This document shows, piece after piece, positions 25,934 through 34,707 of a stretch of DNA of 64,000 nucleotides. Source of the stretch: an uncultured Eubacteriales bacterium (GTDB taxonomy: Bacteria; Bacillota; Clostridia; Oscillospirales; CAG-272); the NCBI GenBank assembly GCA_934402395.1, contig CAKRTQ010000002.1, forward strand, positions 148,751 to 212,750, written 5' to 3'. Position numbers and translations under genes: made by a program. The notes below the pieces were generated by a model, which was not told the origin of the DNA, did no database searches, and saw only the letters and a list, made by a program, of their open reading frames with translations. The stretch's first letter is position 1. Each line of letters opens with the position of its first letter.

Positions 25934-26349
25934 TATTTATCTCCCGCAGTTTCGTCCGACTTGCTTTTCATAACGGCGTTGAGGATGCCGTTTACAAACG
26001 GGCGCGCTTTTTCGTCATCGTATTTTTTTATCATCTCCACAGCCTCGTTTACGGCAACGCTGTCGGGGACATCGGTAAAAAGCATTTCATACACGCCGAG
26101 TCTCAGCACAGCGCGCGCAACACCCGAAAGCCGCTCGAGCTTCCACCCGTGTGCATTTTTGCCTATCGCCGCGTCTACATCGTCAATATGCTCAACAGTG
26201 CCGAAAAAAAGACCGCGCACAAAATCATCGTCAGGAAGTCCGCGTACTTCTTCTGCCGTCTCATATATGGCAGCGGCGTCGGCATCCGCACGGAAGCCGT
26301 ACTCAAAAAGAAGTCCCACCGCGTTTTCTCTTGCTTCTCGTCTTGTCAT
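25933..26349 (-). CDS. nusB: transcription antitermination factor NusB
   Basis: A 138-residue all-helical RNA-binding protein of the rRNA antitermination complex. It starts MTRREARENAVGLLFEYGF and contains SGVARAVLRLGVYEMLF and VAVNEAVEMIKKYDDEKARPFVNGIL, typical for the family. AAAGGA lies 5 bases before the ATG at 26349. First gene of the cluster, behind a clear promoter. Confidence 0.95.
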   Translation of the reverse strand: MTRREARENAVGLLFEYGFRADADAAAIYETAEEVRGLPDDDFVRGLFFGTVEHIDDVDAAIGKNAHGWKLERLSGVARAVLRLGVYEMLFTDVPDSVAVNEAVEMIKKYDDEKARPFVNGILNAVMKSKSDETAGDK

Positions 26350-26419
26350 TTTGTTCCTTTCAGGGCGGATGACCGACCGCAAACGCTTTATCGGGCATTC
26401 CACTCCATTATACTGATAT

Positions 26420-26448
26420 ATTATACTTATAAAAATCATAAAAGTCAA
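26420..26448 (-). promoter_or_regulatory. promoter of the nusB-recN operon
   Basis: On the minus strand TTGACT (26443-26448), 17 bases, TATAAT (26420-26425), about 65 bases before nusB. The following nine genes are tightly spaced or overlapping, so this is probably the main promoter of the cluster. Confidence 0.75.
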
Positions 26449-26455
26449 CACCGGA

Positions 26456-26495
26456 ATGAATATTTCTCTGAATATTCATCATTTTTATTCAGAGA
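26456..26495 (+). promoter_or_regulatory. two mutually exclusive hairpins upstream of the M23 gene
   Basis: ATGAATATT (26456-26464) pairs with AATATTCAT (26471-26479); alternatively TCTCTGAAT (26465-26473) pairs with ATTCAGAGA (26487-26495). The stems share bases and cannot form together. A T-rich tract lies between. Whether this region is transcribed is not shown. Confidence 0.45.
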
Positions 26496-26535
26496 ACAGC
26501 ATATTATATGGCAAGAAAATATAAAAGGAGCACAA

Positions 26536-27603
26536 ATGAAACGACGAATCTGCATCCTTCTTGCGGGGGGCCTCTGTCTCGGTCTTAATCTGTGGTGCGA
26601 ACAGACCGCACCGACAGCCGCAGAATCGGACAACGATGCAATAAACGCGTACCTTGACGTGTCGGCATCCGCTGCCGCCGACTCGGAAAACAGCATTTAT
26701 ACCGAGGGCAATATCAGATACATCGAATTCACGCCGACAGCCGCCGCGCTGCGCGCCGCGTCCGCTTACGATATCAGAACGCACGGAACAGACAAATTCA
26801 TAAGCTGGATCGATATCCTCGCGGCATGGGCGGCGAAAAACGGCGGCTCCTTCTCCGCATTCAGTGAAAAAAAGATGTCGGTGCTCACCGAGAGCATACT
26901 TTCGCTCGGAGCCAAAAAAGCTGCCGGCAACGAACGGCTTTTCGATTATTATTCCGAAGCATACGGCGCCGTGCTCGGCGGTATGCTCGGGGAGTACGCC
27001 GCCGTGAGCCGAGCCGATGACGGAAGCGAGACAACCGAAAGTCTCTACGGCATCCGCGCATTTTCTCCCATCGCTTCCGGCAGATGGTACAACGACTATG
27101 ATGATTTCGGCGCATCGCGTTCCTTCGGCTACCGGCGCCGCCACCTCGGGCACGATATGCTCGGCAGCGTCGGCACACCGATAATTGCAATGGAGAGCGG
27201 CTACGTCGAAAGCTGCGGATGGAACGTTTACGGCGGCTGGCGCATAGGCATTCGCTCGTTTGACGGAAAAAGGTATTACTACTACGCACATCTTCGGAGC
27301 GGGCACCCGTACTGCGACATATACGAGGGCAGGATAGTTGACGCAGGAGAGGTCATAGGCTATCTCGGGATGACGGGATACAGCACCAAGGAAGACAAAA
27401 ACAATATCGACACGCCTCACCTGCATGTCGGGCTTGAAATAATTTTCAAGCCCGAACAAAAGGACGGCTACAATCAGATATGGGTCGATATGTATGCAAT
27501 AACATCGTTCTTATCCGACCGCCGCGCCGCGACATTCAAAGACGCTTCGGCGGGCGAGAGCGTATCGCGCATTCATTACATTTATCCCGAAACGCCGGAT
27601 TGA
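26536..27603 (+). CDS. M23-family (LytM-type) metallopeptidase, exported
   Basis: A 355-residue exported protein likely to cleave peptidoglycan peptides. The signal segment MKRRICILLAGGLCLGLNLWC has an uncertain lipobox. A helical domain covers about 60-175 and the zinc peptidase domain about 190-325: HLGHD (His203, Asp207) and HLHVGLE (His295, His297) provide the metal ligands. AAAGGAG lies 5 bases before the ATG; the frame is open far upstream but the start is clear. No partner gene indicates whether it acts in division, sporulation or germination. Confidence 0.85.
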   Translation: MKRRICILLAGGLCLGLNLWCEQTAPTAAESDNDAINAYLDVSASAAADSENSIYTEGNIRYIEFTPTAAALRAASAYDIRTHGTDKFISWIDILAAWAAKNGGSFSAFSEKKMSVLTESILSLGAKKAAGNERLFDYYSEAYGAVLGGMLGEYAAVSRADDGSETTESLYGIRAFSPIASGRWYNDYDDFGASRSFGYRRRHLGHDMLGSVGTPIIAMESGYVESCGWNVYGGWRIGIRSFDGKRYYYYAHLRSGHPYCDIYEGRIVDAGEVIGYLGMTGYSTKEDKNNIDTPHLHVGLEIIFKPEQKDGYNQIWVDMYAITSFLSDRRAATFKDASAGESVSRIHYIYPETPD

Positions 27604-27622
27604 AAAATTTTCGTTTTATCTA

Positions 27623-27651
27623 TTGCAATAAAGCGCGAAATGTGGTAAAGT
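27623..27651 (+). promoter_or_regulatory. possible promoter for the four-helix membrane protein
   Basis: TTGCAA (27623-27628), 17 bases, TAAAGT (27646-27651), 17 bases before the start codon at 27668. Confidence 0.45.
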
Positions 27652-27667
27652 ATATGGAAAGGGAGCT

Positions 27668-28150
27668 ATGTCCCAACAAACAGAACGGACTTATAAAATG
27701 AAAAAAACTATACTTAAAATACTCACCCGCACATCCGCATATTACACCGCAGCCGCCGGACTTTACAGCTTTGTGATATACGCAATGTATTCAAGCGAGG
27801 AGAACGGCGCGATTCTTTCGGCAAAAAGAATATTGCTTCTGCTGCCCTTCTGCCTCTGCTTTGCCGCCGCAAACACAGCCCTCGCCTCAAAAACACTGCC
27901 GCGCGGACTGGGCTATCCCCTGCACTGCGTTGCCACCATGCTCGGCATATATCTGTGCGTCCTGCTGCCGGCGGGGATGGAGAGCCGTCAGCGGCTCGTG
28001 GGATTCATGACTGCGCTTGTGATATACATCGCCGCAATGGTCATATACGCGCTCATTGAAAAGCATATAAAGAAAACAGTGACAGAGGAAAAGAACTTCC
28101 GCAGTCAGTCGGCAGACAAAGCGAACAAGAGCAAAAACGAAAACGAATAA
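27668..28150 (+). CDS. small polytopic membrane protein of unknown function
   Basis: A 160-residue protein with four hydrophobic segments (about residues 22-40, 54-72, 84-105 and 112-133) and a charged, lysine/asparagine-rich cytoplasmic tail. The start at 27668 has GAAAGG 5 bases upstream; an internal ATG at 27698 (MKKTILK) is the alternative. The layout is like that of small DUF3021-type proteins but no signature is clear. It is followed by a strong terminator. Confidence 0.65.
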   Translation: MSQQTERTYKMKKTILKILTRTSAYYTAAAGLYSFVIYAMYSSEENGAILSAKRILLLLPFCLCFAAANTALASKTLPRGLGYPLHCVATMLGIYLCVLLPAGMESRQRLVGFMTALVIYIAAMVIYALIEKHIKKTVTEEKNFRSQSADKANKSKNENE

Positions 28151-28158
28151 AAAACAGA

Positions 28159-28199
28159 TGGGCTGTAAAAAAACTCAACATGAGTTTTTTAACAGCCCA
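28159..28199. terminator. bidirectional terminator of the recurrent ACTCA/TGAGT family
   Basis: Arms 28159-28177 and 28181-28199 pair with one mismatch; the core is an A-tract, ACTCA, loop, TGAGT, T-tract. It separates the plus-strand membrane protein from the convergent ABC exporter genes. Confidence 0.85.
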
Positions 28200-28206
28200 A
28201 AATTTT

Positions 28207-30096
28207 TTATTCGGTATATTTCTCCGCCTGGAGTCTGAACATGGCGGCATATTTGCCGTCCGCCTCCATAAGCTCGTCGTGAGAGCCGGATTCGATAAGG
28301 CTCCCGCTGTCGAACATATAAATGCGGTCAGCCATTCTCGTGGTCGAAAGCCTGTGCGAAATGAAAATGACCGTTTTGTCGGCGGCATATTCAAGGATGG
28401 AGCGGTTAAGCTCGTATTCGGCAATGGGATCGAGCGCCGACGACGGCTCATCCATGATGATAAGCTCGTAATCGCGGGCAAAAACACGCGCAATGGCGAC
28501 CTTCTGTCCCTCGCCGCCGGAAAGGTTCGTTCCCTTTTTGTCGAATTCGCGCGTCAGCGTCGTGTCGATACCCTGTTCAAGCGTTGCGAGCTTTTCGGAA
28601 AATCCCGACTTGTCAAGCGCCGCGATAACAGTCTCACGGTCATGCTCCGGGTCGTAATCTCCGTTCATAACGTTTTCGGCAATGCTTGCGGCGTATATCT
28701 TGAAATCCTGGAACACGACGCCGATCCTTTCGCGGTATGCGTCAAGGTCATATTCGCGTATGTCCCTTCCGTTCATAAGTATCTGCCCCGATGTCGGGTC
28801 GTAAAGACGCATAAGCAGCTTGATGAGCGTCGTCTTGCCCGCGCCGTTGTAGCCGACGATGGCGACCTTCTCGCCGCGCGAGAGCGACAGCGAGACATTT
28901 TTCAGTGCCTCGGCGGACGAATACTCGTCCGCAGGCTTTTCCCAGTCGGCATTATGCCACTCGTACTTCGGCTTGTCCGAAAAATCGTATGTAAACGTCA
29001 CGTTGCGCATCTCAAGCGACGAAAATTCCGGCACCTCCGCCTCGCCCGTTTTGATCTTCGGCTCGTATGCAAGAAAGCCGTAGTATTTTTCAAGGAAAAG
29101 CGAGTGCTTCGGGAATTTTGCCGCCTTTTCAACGAAGTCCGTCACCTGCCAGCGGATACTCCATATAACGCTGACGCTCGCGGCGAACGCGCCGACGAGA
29201 ACCAGCCCGCTCTCCAGCTTGCCGAACATATAGAAAAGCACACCGAACTGCAGCCCGGTGGAAACGAGCATCCACCCGACACCGTAGAGCAAAAACCACT
29301 TCATGCCGTACTTTTTCGCGAGCTTTACCGATTTTTCGGTATTCTCGTCGTAATCACGCATGAGCAGATCGGTCACTCGGCTCGTCCTTATTTCCTTTGC
29401 ATGGTCCTGAAGCTGAAAAACACGGTTTATGTAGTTTCTCACACGGTGCAGCGGCTTCCAGTACTTTTCCTGCTCAAAACTCCAACGATTTCTTGTCTGA
29501 TTTATCAGAATGCACAGCACAGACGCCGCCAGAATGGCTATCGCCACCGGAACGTCTATCGTAAGCATTACGGTGATGAGCGTTGACATACTCACAATGC
29601 GCGTAACGAGCTTGCCGATATCGTCTATGACCTCATCGGAGCGCTTGTTTGCCTCATCCATCGCCCATACGAAATCGTTGTAAAACTCGGGGTCGTCATA
29701 GCAGGCGACATCCATGCGGTATGCCTTGAGAAACAGCTCGCGCTGAAGCCGCACATCCAGCTTTTGCTTTGACCACGGCTTGAAAATATAAAAATATATC
29801 CAGTGGAGCGCACTTGTGGTCAGGTTCCAAACAGCCATGAGCGCGATCAGGAATGCGACATCACCGAACTCCGCCCCCTCGTCGAGCGCGTTGAACAGCT
29901 TTACGGTAAATACCGTATCAGCCGAGTTGGTGAGACCGTAGACAACGCCCATCAGGATATTGCCGATAAGGTAATCGGGTCCCAGACGCGCGACCTTGGA
30001 GATGATGCCGAAATTGTTTTTTATTATACGCGCAAAAGACTGCTTCGGCGTTCCGTCGCGGCGCATTTTCACTTTCTTTGCATTTTCCGCTGTCAT
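28207..30096 (-). CDS. ABC exporter half-transporter, subunit 2 of a pair
   Basis: A 629-residue type IV ABC exporter half: transmembrane domain (about 30-340) and nucleotide-binding domain (about 375-625) with Walker A GYNGAGKTT, signature LSGGEGQKVAIAR, Walker B IIMDEPSSALD and FISHRLS. The ATG at 30096 overlaps the stop of the upstream half by one base. The linker before the ATPase has an extra acidic loop. Heterodimeric pairs of this type export drugs, lipids or peptides; no peptide precursor is beside it. Confidence 0.88.
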   Translation of the reverse strand: MTAENAKKVKMRRDGTPKQSFARIIKNNFGIISKVARLGPDYLIGNILMGVVYGLTNSADTVFTVKLFNALDEGAEFGDVAFLIALMAVWNLTTSALHWIYFYIFKPWSKQKLDVRLQRELFLKAYRMDVACYDDPEFYNDFVWAMDEANKRSDEVIDDIGKLVTRIVSMSTLITVMLTIDVPVAIAILAASVLCILINQTRNRWSFEQEKYWKPLHRVRNYINRVFQLQDHAKEIRTSRVTDLLMRDYDENTEKSVKLAKKYGMKWFLLYGVGWMLVSTGLQFGVLFYMFGKLESGLVLVGAFAASVSVIWSIRWQVTDFVEKAAKFPKHSLFLEKYYGFLAYEPKIKTGEAEVPEFSSLEMRNVTFTYDFSDKPKYEWHNADWEKPADEYSSAEALKNVSLSLSRGEKVAIVGYNGAGKTTLIKLLMRLYDPTSGQILMNGRDIREYDLDAYRERIGVVFQDFKIYAASIAENVMNGDYDPEHDRETVIAALDKSGFSEKLATLEQGIDTTLTREFDKKGTNLSGGEGQKVAIARVFARDYELIIMDEPSSALDPIAEYELNRSILEYAADKTVIFISHRLSTTRMADRIYMFDSGSLIESGSHDELMEADGKYAAMFRLQAEKYTE

Positions 30097-32009
30097 CACG
30101 CATCAGCCCCCTTTCCCAGGTAGTTCTCGGCTTGCAGCCTGAACATCTCGGCGTACTTGCCGCCCTTCTCCATCAGCTCGCGGTGGTTACCCTCCTCGGT
30201 TATCCTGCCGCCGTCCATAAGGAAGATACGGTCGGCATCAACCGCGGACGAAAGACGGTGCGAGATGAATATCACCGTTCTGCCCTCCGCCGCCTTCATC
30301 ATGTTTTCAAACATGGTGTGCTCCGCTATCGGGTCGAGCGCCGAGGAAGGCTCGTCAAGTATTATCACCGGCGACGTGCGGGCAAAGGCGCGCGCCAGGG
30401 CTATCTTTTGCTGTTCGCCGACCGAAAGATTGGCACCGTGATCGTCGAATTCACGCGTGAGCGTTGTTTCGATGCCGTGATCGAGCCGCGCTACGCGCTC
30501 ATAGGCTCCGCTTTCGCGCAGCGAATGCTCGACAAGCTCCGCATCTCCCTCCTTCGGCATACGCAAAAGCACGTTGTCGGCGACCGACATAGAAAACATT
30601 TTGAAATCCTGAAATACGCAGGCGTATTCATCGCGGTAGGAGTCGAGCGTGTAGTCGCGTATGTCCCTGCCGCCGAGCTTCACACTGCCGCCCGTGGGAT
30701 CGTAAAGGCGCAACAGCAGCTTGACGAGCGTGGTCTTGCCGGAGCCGTTTTGCCCGACGAGCGCGATCCTCTCGCCCGCGCCGATGTGGAGCGATATCCC
30801 GCGCAGTGTGTCATCTTCGGCGCCCTCATAACGGAAGGTGACGTCCTCAAGATCGATATCGGCACAATTTTCGGGTGCGGGCACAGCATTCTCGGCGTCC
30901 TTTATCTTCGGCTCGTAGTCAAGGAAATACCGCACGTCCTCAAGGAAGAGCGCGTGCTCGCCGAAATCGGCAAAGGTCGTTACGAGATTGCTGAGGCAGT
31001 AGGAAACGACCGAGATGGAGTTGAGAACGACTATGCAGTCGCCTATGGTCATACCGCCGTCCGAAAGCGTGCGCCAGACGGCGTAAAGCGTTGCGCCGAG
31101 CACCGTCACGACAGACATACCGATATCAAGTATGTAATCCGCCACGGCGCGCTTCCAGCCGTATTTGCGTATCAGCGCGCAGAAATCGCGCCGCGTCCGC
31201 TCAAGCTCGCCGAGCATGCGCGTGTGCATATCGCCGAGCCGCATCTCCTTGGCGTATTCGTTGAGATAAAATGTGCGGCGGACATACTTCTGCCGCCGTT
31301 CTACCGGCTTGCGGGCTGTAATATGATCGTGCTTGAGCTTGTTCTTCCGGCTTCGCACAAAACCGAGCAGCAGCGGCAAAAGCCCGAAGATTATCAGCAC
31401 CGGATCGATCGCAAACAGCAAAAATGAGTTGCATAGCAGCGTGACCGTGCGCCAGATGAGGTCATCGAGCGTACTCATGACCTCCATCACACGGTTAAAC
31501 GCCTCGTCCATCGCCTTTACATACTTGTCGTAAAACGACGGAGTTTCATAACAGGCGAGCTCGACCTGCGACGCCTTAATGAACAGCTTGCGCTGTATAG
31601 CGGCGTCGATCTCGTGAAGCTTTCCCGCAGACACGACATTCCAGTAGTAGTTGTTTATCATATTGATAACGAGCGTTGCCGCCGCGATCACGGAAAGATA
31701 TATTATTACATTCTGCCTCGGCTGACCGCTCTTCACGCCGTTGACAATCATGCGTATCAGAAAAGAGCCGCTGAGAAAATCAAGCGGTGCATAAAGGAAT
31801 GTATTTACGAAATAAAAAATAAAGTATCTCGGAGACAGGCTCCATATCTGTCCGAGCGCAAAAAGCACGTTCGACAGCGTTCGCCCGCGCGGGAGCCTTT
31901 CTTTTTTCTTTTTCTCCTTTTCCTTTTTCTTCTGGGCTCTTTTCTCCGCACGTGCGGCTGTCTTTTCCCCACGCGTCGCTTTTTTGTCCTTGTCCGCTAT
32001 GACGTCCAC
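30096..32009 (-). CDS. ABC exporter half-transporter, subunit 1 of a pair
   Basis: A 637-residue half-transporter with a strongly basic, lysine-rich N-terminal tail of about 40 residues before the membrane domain. The ATPase domain has Walker A GQNGSGKTT, Walker B IILDEPSSALD and FISHRLS, but the signature is LSVGEQQ rather than LSGGE. That asymmetry with the partner is typical of heterodimeric exporters, where one site is weakened. It is first in the two-gene operon, behind a good promoter. Confidence 0.88.
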   Translation of the reverse strand: MDVIADKDKKATRGEKTAARAEKRAQKKKEKEKKKKERLPRGRTLSNVLFALGQIWSLSPRYFIFYFVNTFLYAPLDFLSGSFLIRMIVNGVKSGQPRQNVIIYLSVIAAATLVINMINNYYWNVVSAGKLHEIDAAIQRKLFIKASQVELACYETPSFYDKYVKAMDEAFNRVMEVMSTLDDLIWRTVTLLCNSFLLFAIDPVLIIFGLLPLLLGFVRSRKNKLKHDHITARKPVERRQKYVRRTFYLNEYAKEMRLGDMHTRMLGELERTRRDFCALIRKYGWKRAVADYILDIGMSVVTVLGATLYAVWRTLSDGGMTIGDCIVVLNSISVVSYCLSNLVTTFADFGEHALFLEDVRYFLDYEPKIKDAENAVPAPENCADIDLEDVTFRYEGAEDDTLRGISLHIGAGERIALVGQNGSGKTTLVKLLLRLYDPTGGSVKLGGRDIRDYTLDSYRDEYACVFQDFKMFSMSVADNVLLRMPKEGDAELVEHSLRESGAYERVARLDHGIETTLTREFDDHGANLSVGEQQKIALARAFARTSPVIILDEPSSALDPIAEHTMFENMMKAAEGRTVIFISHRLSSAVDADRIFLMDGGRITEEGNHRELMEKGGKYAEMFRLQAENYLGKGADA

Positions 32010-32041
32010 CTCTTCCCGAAAAATCAGTATTTATTAACCCA

Positions 32042-32070
32042 AGTATAACATAAAAGCAGTCACATGTCAA
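32042..32070 (-). promoter_or_regulatory. promoter of the ABC exporter operon
   Basis: On the minus strand TTGACA (32065-32070), 17 bases, TATACT (32042-32047), about 33 bases before the start codon. Confidence 0.75.
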
Positions 32071-32104
32071 TAAACTTAAAGTTGATACGCTATATTATAT
32101 TGTG

Positions 32105-32142
32105 AAAAAGCACCGAGAAGGTGGTTTACCCCCCCCCGGTGC
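32105..32142 (-). terminator. terminator of brnQ with a run of nine Gs
   Basis: On the minus strand GCACCG (32137-32142) pairs with CGGTGC (32110-32115) and is followed by TTTTT. The loop includes a run of nine G (plus strand C at 32129-32137). Confidence 0.6.
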
Positions 32143-32155
32143 CATTTTATGTTAT

Positions 32156-33526
32156 TTATTGAACTTTAGCTCTTTTATGTTTTGACCTGTGCACGGCTAT
32201 CAGATACCACGCGAGTCCTGCGGCAAAGCCGACGAGCGCCGGGCATACCCAGCCGAGACCGATATCCGCAAACGGGAGCGCGTCGCCGAGTGCGTTTATC
32301 GTTCTGATCACCGGTGCTTTCGGGAGTGTTCCGGGCAACGATTTTGTAAGGTCCGGTATCGCCGCAATGAGCGTGAGCGCCGTTGTGCAGGCATACACGC
32401 GGCGGTCATGAGCAAAGAATCTGCCGAACAGGGCGAGCATGATTATTGTCATTGCAAGCGGGTACAGGAACATGAGCACCGGCAGCGACCAGTTGATTAT
32501 CGCGCCGAGCCCCATGGTCGAAATAAGGAAGGAAACAACGCAGAAGCCTATTGCCCACACACGGTATTTCGGTCCGCGCGGGAAAAGCTCGCAAAACATC
32601 TCGCCGCAGCTCGTGATAAGCCCGACTGCCGTCTTAAGGCAGGCAAGTGTGACGATAACGGCAAGAATGATGCCGCCGACCTTGCCGAAATAATGCGTTG
32701 CAATAACGTAAAGAGCCTCGCCGCCGTCCGCCGAGAGCGGATAGACCGTGCGGCTCTGCGCGCCGATAAGTGCAAGTGCAGCGTAGATCACCGCCATAAT
32801 GAGACATCCGAAAAGTCCGGAGGTTATGGTATTTCCCGCTATCGCGGCGGGATCTTCAACGCCCAATCCGCGTATCGCCGTAACGACCACTATGCCGAAC
32901 GCAAGCCCCGCAAGCGCATCCATCGTACCGTAGCCGTCAATAAAGCCCTGAAACACCGCTCCGCTCTCGTATGCCGCCTCGGGTGCGACATCTCCGGCCG
33001 GTCCTATCGGCGAAATAAGCGCCGCGACGATAAGCAGACCGAGAGCTACAAGAAAGAGCGGGGTAAGTATCTTACCGACCCATGTAAGTATCTTGCCGGG
33101 GCGCAGAGAGAACCACAGCACCGCAGCAAAGAAAAGGAGCGAGAATATCCAAACGAGCCATTTTGCCGTGCCATCATCGATCATGGGTTTTATTCCGACC
33201 GAAAATGAGGTCGAAGCGCAACGCGGTATGGCAAAAAACGGTCCTATCGTGAGATAAAGCAAAACGGTAAAGAAGTAACCGTAGCCGCGTCCGACCTTGC
33301 TGCTCATCTGTAACAGACCGTCGCTGCGGCTCATGCCGAGCGCCGCAACGCCGAGCAGCGGAATGCCGACGCCGGTTATGAGAAATCCGATGACCGCGCG
33401 CCATACATTGGCGCCGGCGGATTGCCCCATAAAGACCGGAAATATCAGATTGCCCGCGCCGAAAAACAAGCCGAACAGCATACTGCCCACAGCCGCGGTC
33501 TCGGTGACCGTAAGTCGTTTTTTCAT
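32156..33526 (-). CDS. brnQ: branched-chain amino acid:cation symporter, BrnQ (LIVCS family)
   Basis: A 456-residue transporter with about 12 transmembrane helices that imports leucine, isoleucine and valine with Na+ or H+. The N-terminus GSMLFGLFFGAGNLIFPVFMG is diagnostic of the family. A short leader with no T-box lies between its promoter and the ATG. It is monocistronic, with its own terminator. Confidence 0.94.
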   Translation of the reverse strand: MKKRLTVTETAAVGSMLFGLFFGAGNLIFPVFMGQSAGANVWRAVIGFLITGVGIPLLGVAALGMSRSDGLLQMSSKVGRGYGYFFTVLLYLTIGPFFAIPRCASTSFSVGIKPMIDDGTAKWLVWIFSLLFFAAVLWFSLRPGKILTWVGKILTPLFLVALGLLIVAALISPIGPAGDVAPEAAYESGAVFQGFIDGYGTMDALAGLAFGIVVVTAIRGLGVEDPAAIAGNTITSGLFGCLIMAVIYAALALIGAQSRTVYPLSADGGEALYVIATHYFGKVGGIILAVIVTLACLKTAVGLITSCGEMFCELFPRGPKYRVWAIGFCVVSFLISTMGLGAIINWSLPVLMFLYPLAMTIIMLALFGRFFAHDRRVYACTTALTLIAAIPDLTKSLPGTLPKAPVIRTINALGDALPFADIGLGWVCPALVGFAAGLAWYLIAVHRSKHKRAKVQ

Positions 33527-33596
33527 ATTATTTTTGTACCTTTCCTGTGACCGCCGTCAGTTCATGCCGTTCTGCGCGGTGATAGTATTAGATATT

Positions 33597-33625
33597 ATTA
33601 TATAATGATTTTGCAACTTTGTCAA
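33597..33625 (-). promoter_or_regulatory. promoter of brnQ
   Basis: On the minus strand TTGACA (33620-33625), 17 bases, TATAAT (33597-33602). The leader to the ATG at 33526 is about 65 bases. Confidence 0.75.
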
Positions 33626-33850
33626 CCCAAAAATGCAAAAACATTTTTATTGATCGTAGTGCTACAATTGATGTGAGACCGAAAGAAAGAAAAAGTTCAA
33701 AAGAATAGAAAAAGTGATCGAGATCTGATAGAATAGTTTCAACCATAAAACGAATCTGACAGAAAGGTCTCGATTACCATGAAAGATTATTTATTTGCGC
33801 GTTGAGAAGTCTTTGCGGAAGACTTTTCCGGTTTCTGCAAACAATATTAA
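33626..33850 (+). other. gene-free stretch with a vestigial reading frame
   Basis: A-rich DNA without a gene. A ribosome-binding-site-like AGAAAGG (about 33760) precedes an ATG at 33780 with only eight codons (MKDYLFAR) and a stop. This looks like the first codons of a lost gene, possibly a transposase, but nothing further supports that. A small AAGTCTT/AAGACTT stem lies at about 33810-33830. Confidence 0.3.
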
Positions 33851-33880
33851 GGCGGTTAAGCACAAATGTGCTTAACCGCC
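33851..33880. terminator. terminator of the 33.9-kb lipoprotein gene
   Basis: A perfect 14-base-pair stem (33851-33864 and 33867-33880) with a 2-base loop, 10 bases past the stop of the lipoprotein gene. Confidence 0.7.
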
Positions 33881-33890
33881 CAAAAATTGA

Positions 33891-34481
33891 TCACTTGATC
33901 ACACGGGTCGGGAAAATCAATGCGCCATTCGTGCATCCTTCGATCTGCGCGATGGGTGCATAGTGAATTCTCATTACCTTTCCATTATCATAAAACCGAA
34001 CAAAGTAGAAAACATCGTCTATCTCATACACACATATTTTTTCACCTACCGGACTGTGTTGTTTGGTTTCCAAGAGGTAACAAGTCTCACTGTTTTCGAT
34101 TTTTGTCAATGTGTTTGCGATTTCTGTACCTTTAGTTTCATCGGTATGACGGGCGTGAGTGAGAAAACCTTCGTTGTATTCAATGACCGGTGATGGCGAA
34201 GTCGATCCATCGTACAATATATCGTGTATGTATATTTTGCCATTCGCGATCTTAATGTCAAGCGAATATTCCCAAGATAATGCACCCTCCTGAATATAAG
34301 GTTCGGCGCTGAAGCTGATAACTCCATCATCCTCGGTCGTCACCGGTTGTACTTCACTGCTTTGAATATCCTTCGTGTCATTGGGAATGTTGTCGTCGGT
34401 ATGGCTGCAACCGACAGAAACGATAAGTAAGATGACAACACTCAATACGAGAAACAAACCGCGCAAATTAAATTTTGACAT
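33891..34481 (-). CDS. lipoprotein of unknown function
   Basis: A 196-residue lipoprotein: signal segment FLVLSVVILLIVSVGC with the lipid-modified cysteine at residue 25, an acidic disordered linker (25-55), then a beta-rich domain with several aromatic strands. AAAGGAGG lies 7 bases before the ATG at 34481. The frame stays open for 64 codons upstream through a structured leader, but the perfect ribosome binding site and signal peptide fix the start. Base composition is more AT-rich than neighbours. No family recognised. Confidence 0.7.
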   Translation of the reverse strand: MSKFNLRGLFLVLSVVILLIVSVGCSHTDDNIPNDTKDIQSSEVQPVTTEDDGVISFSAEPYIQEGALSWEYSLDIKIANGKIYIHDILYDGSTSPSPVIEYNEGFLTHARHTDETKGTEIANTLTKIENSETCYLLETKQHSPVGEKICVYEIDDVFYFVRFYDNGKVMRIHYAPIAQIEGCTNGALIFPTRVIK

Positions 34482-34546
34482 AACAAAACCTCCTTTACTG
34501 AATATGAATTTGAAAATAAATTGGATTGCTTCATTAAATAATGCGG

Positions 34547-34616
34547 GATAACTTTTTTCGAAGTTATCAAAAAGCGCACAGACCTGATCGAAGCAAGATC
34601 CGATCAACCCGTGCGC
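34547..34616 (-). promoter_or_regulatory. attenuator-like double hairpin in the lipoprotein leader
   Basis: On the minus strand GCGCAC...TTGATCG pairs with CGATCA...GTGCGC (34574-34616), followed directly by TTTTT: an intrinsic-terminator shape inside the leader. A second stem, GATAACTT/AAGTTATC (34547-34568), follows. Both lie between the promoter at 34731-34759 and the start at 34481. Confidence 0.6.
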
Positions 34617-34707
34617 CACACCGCTTTTTATACACTTGAAATAGAATTTCTTCACGAAAAACTCGGCGGCCATCAGTATTCAGGTTGTCGGGTTTCGCTT
34701 CTAATCA

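Noticed and set aside
32129..32137. Run of nine C as a phase-variable tract
   Set aside because: It lies in a terminator after the brnQ stop, not in a reading frame or promoter spacer, so length change would not switch a gene.
33530..33596. T-box leader before brnQ
   Set aside because: The leader is about 65 bases, without the T-box sequence or terminator.
33660..33850. Insertion sequence or transposase remnant
   Set aside because: Only eight codons follow the start, and no terminal inverted repeats or target duplications were found; noted as vestigial only.
34482..34673. 64-codon N-terminal extension of the lipoprotein
   Set aside because: The perfect AAAGGAGG and signal peptide start at 34481; the extension carries no signal and lies in a structured leader. 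Kept only as a possible translated leader.
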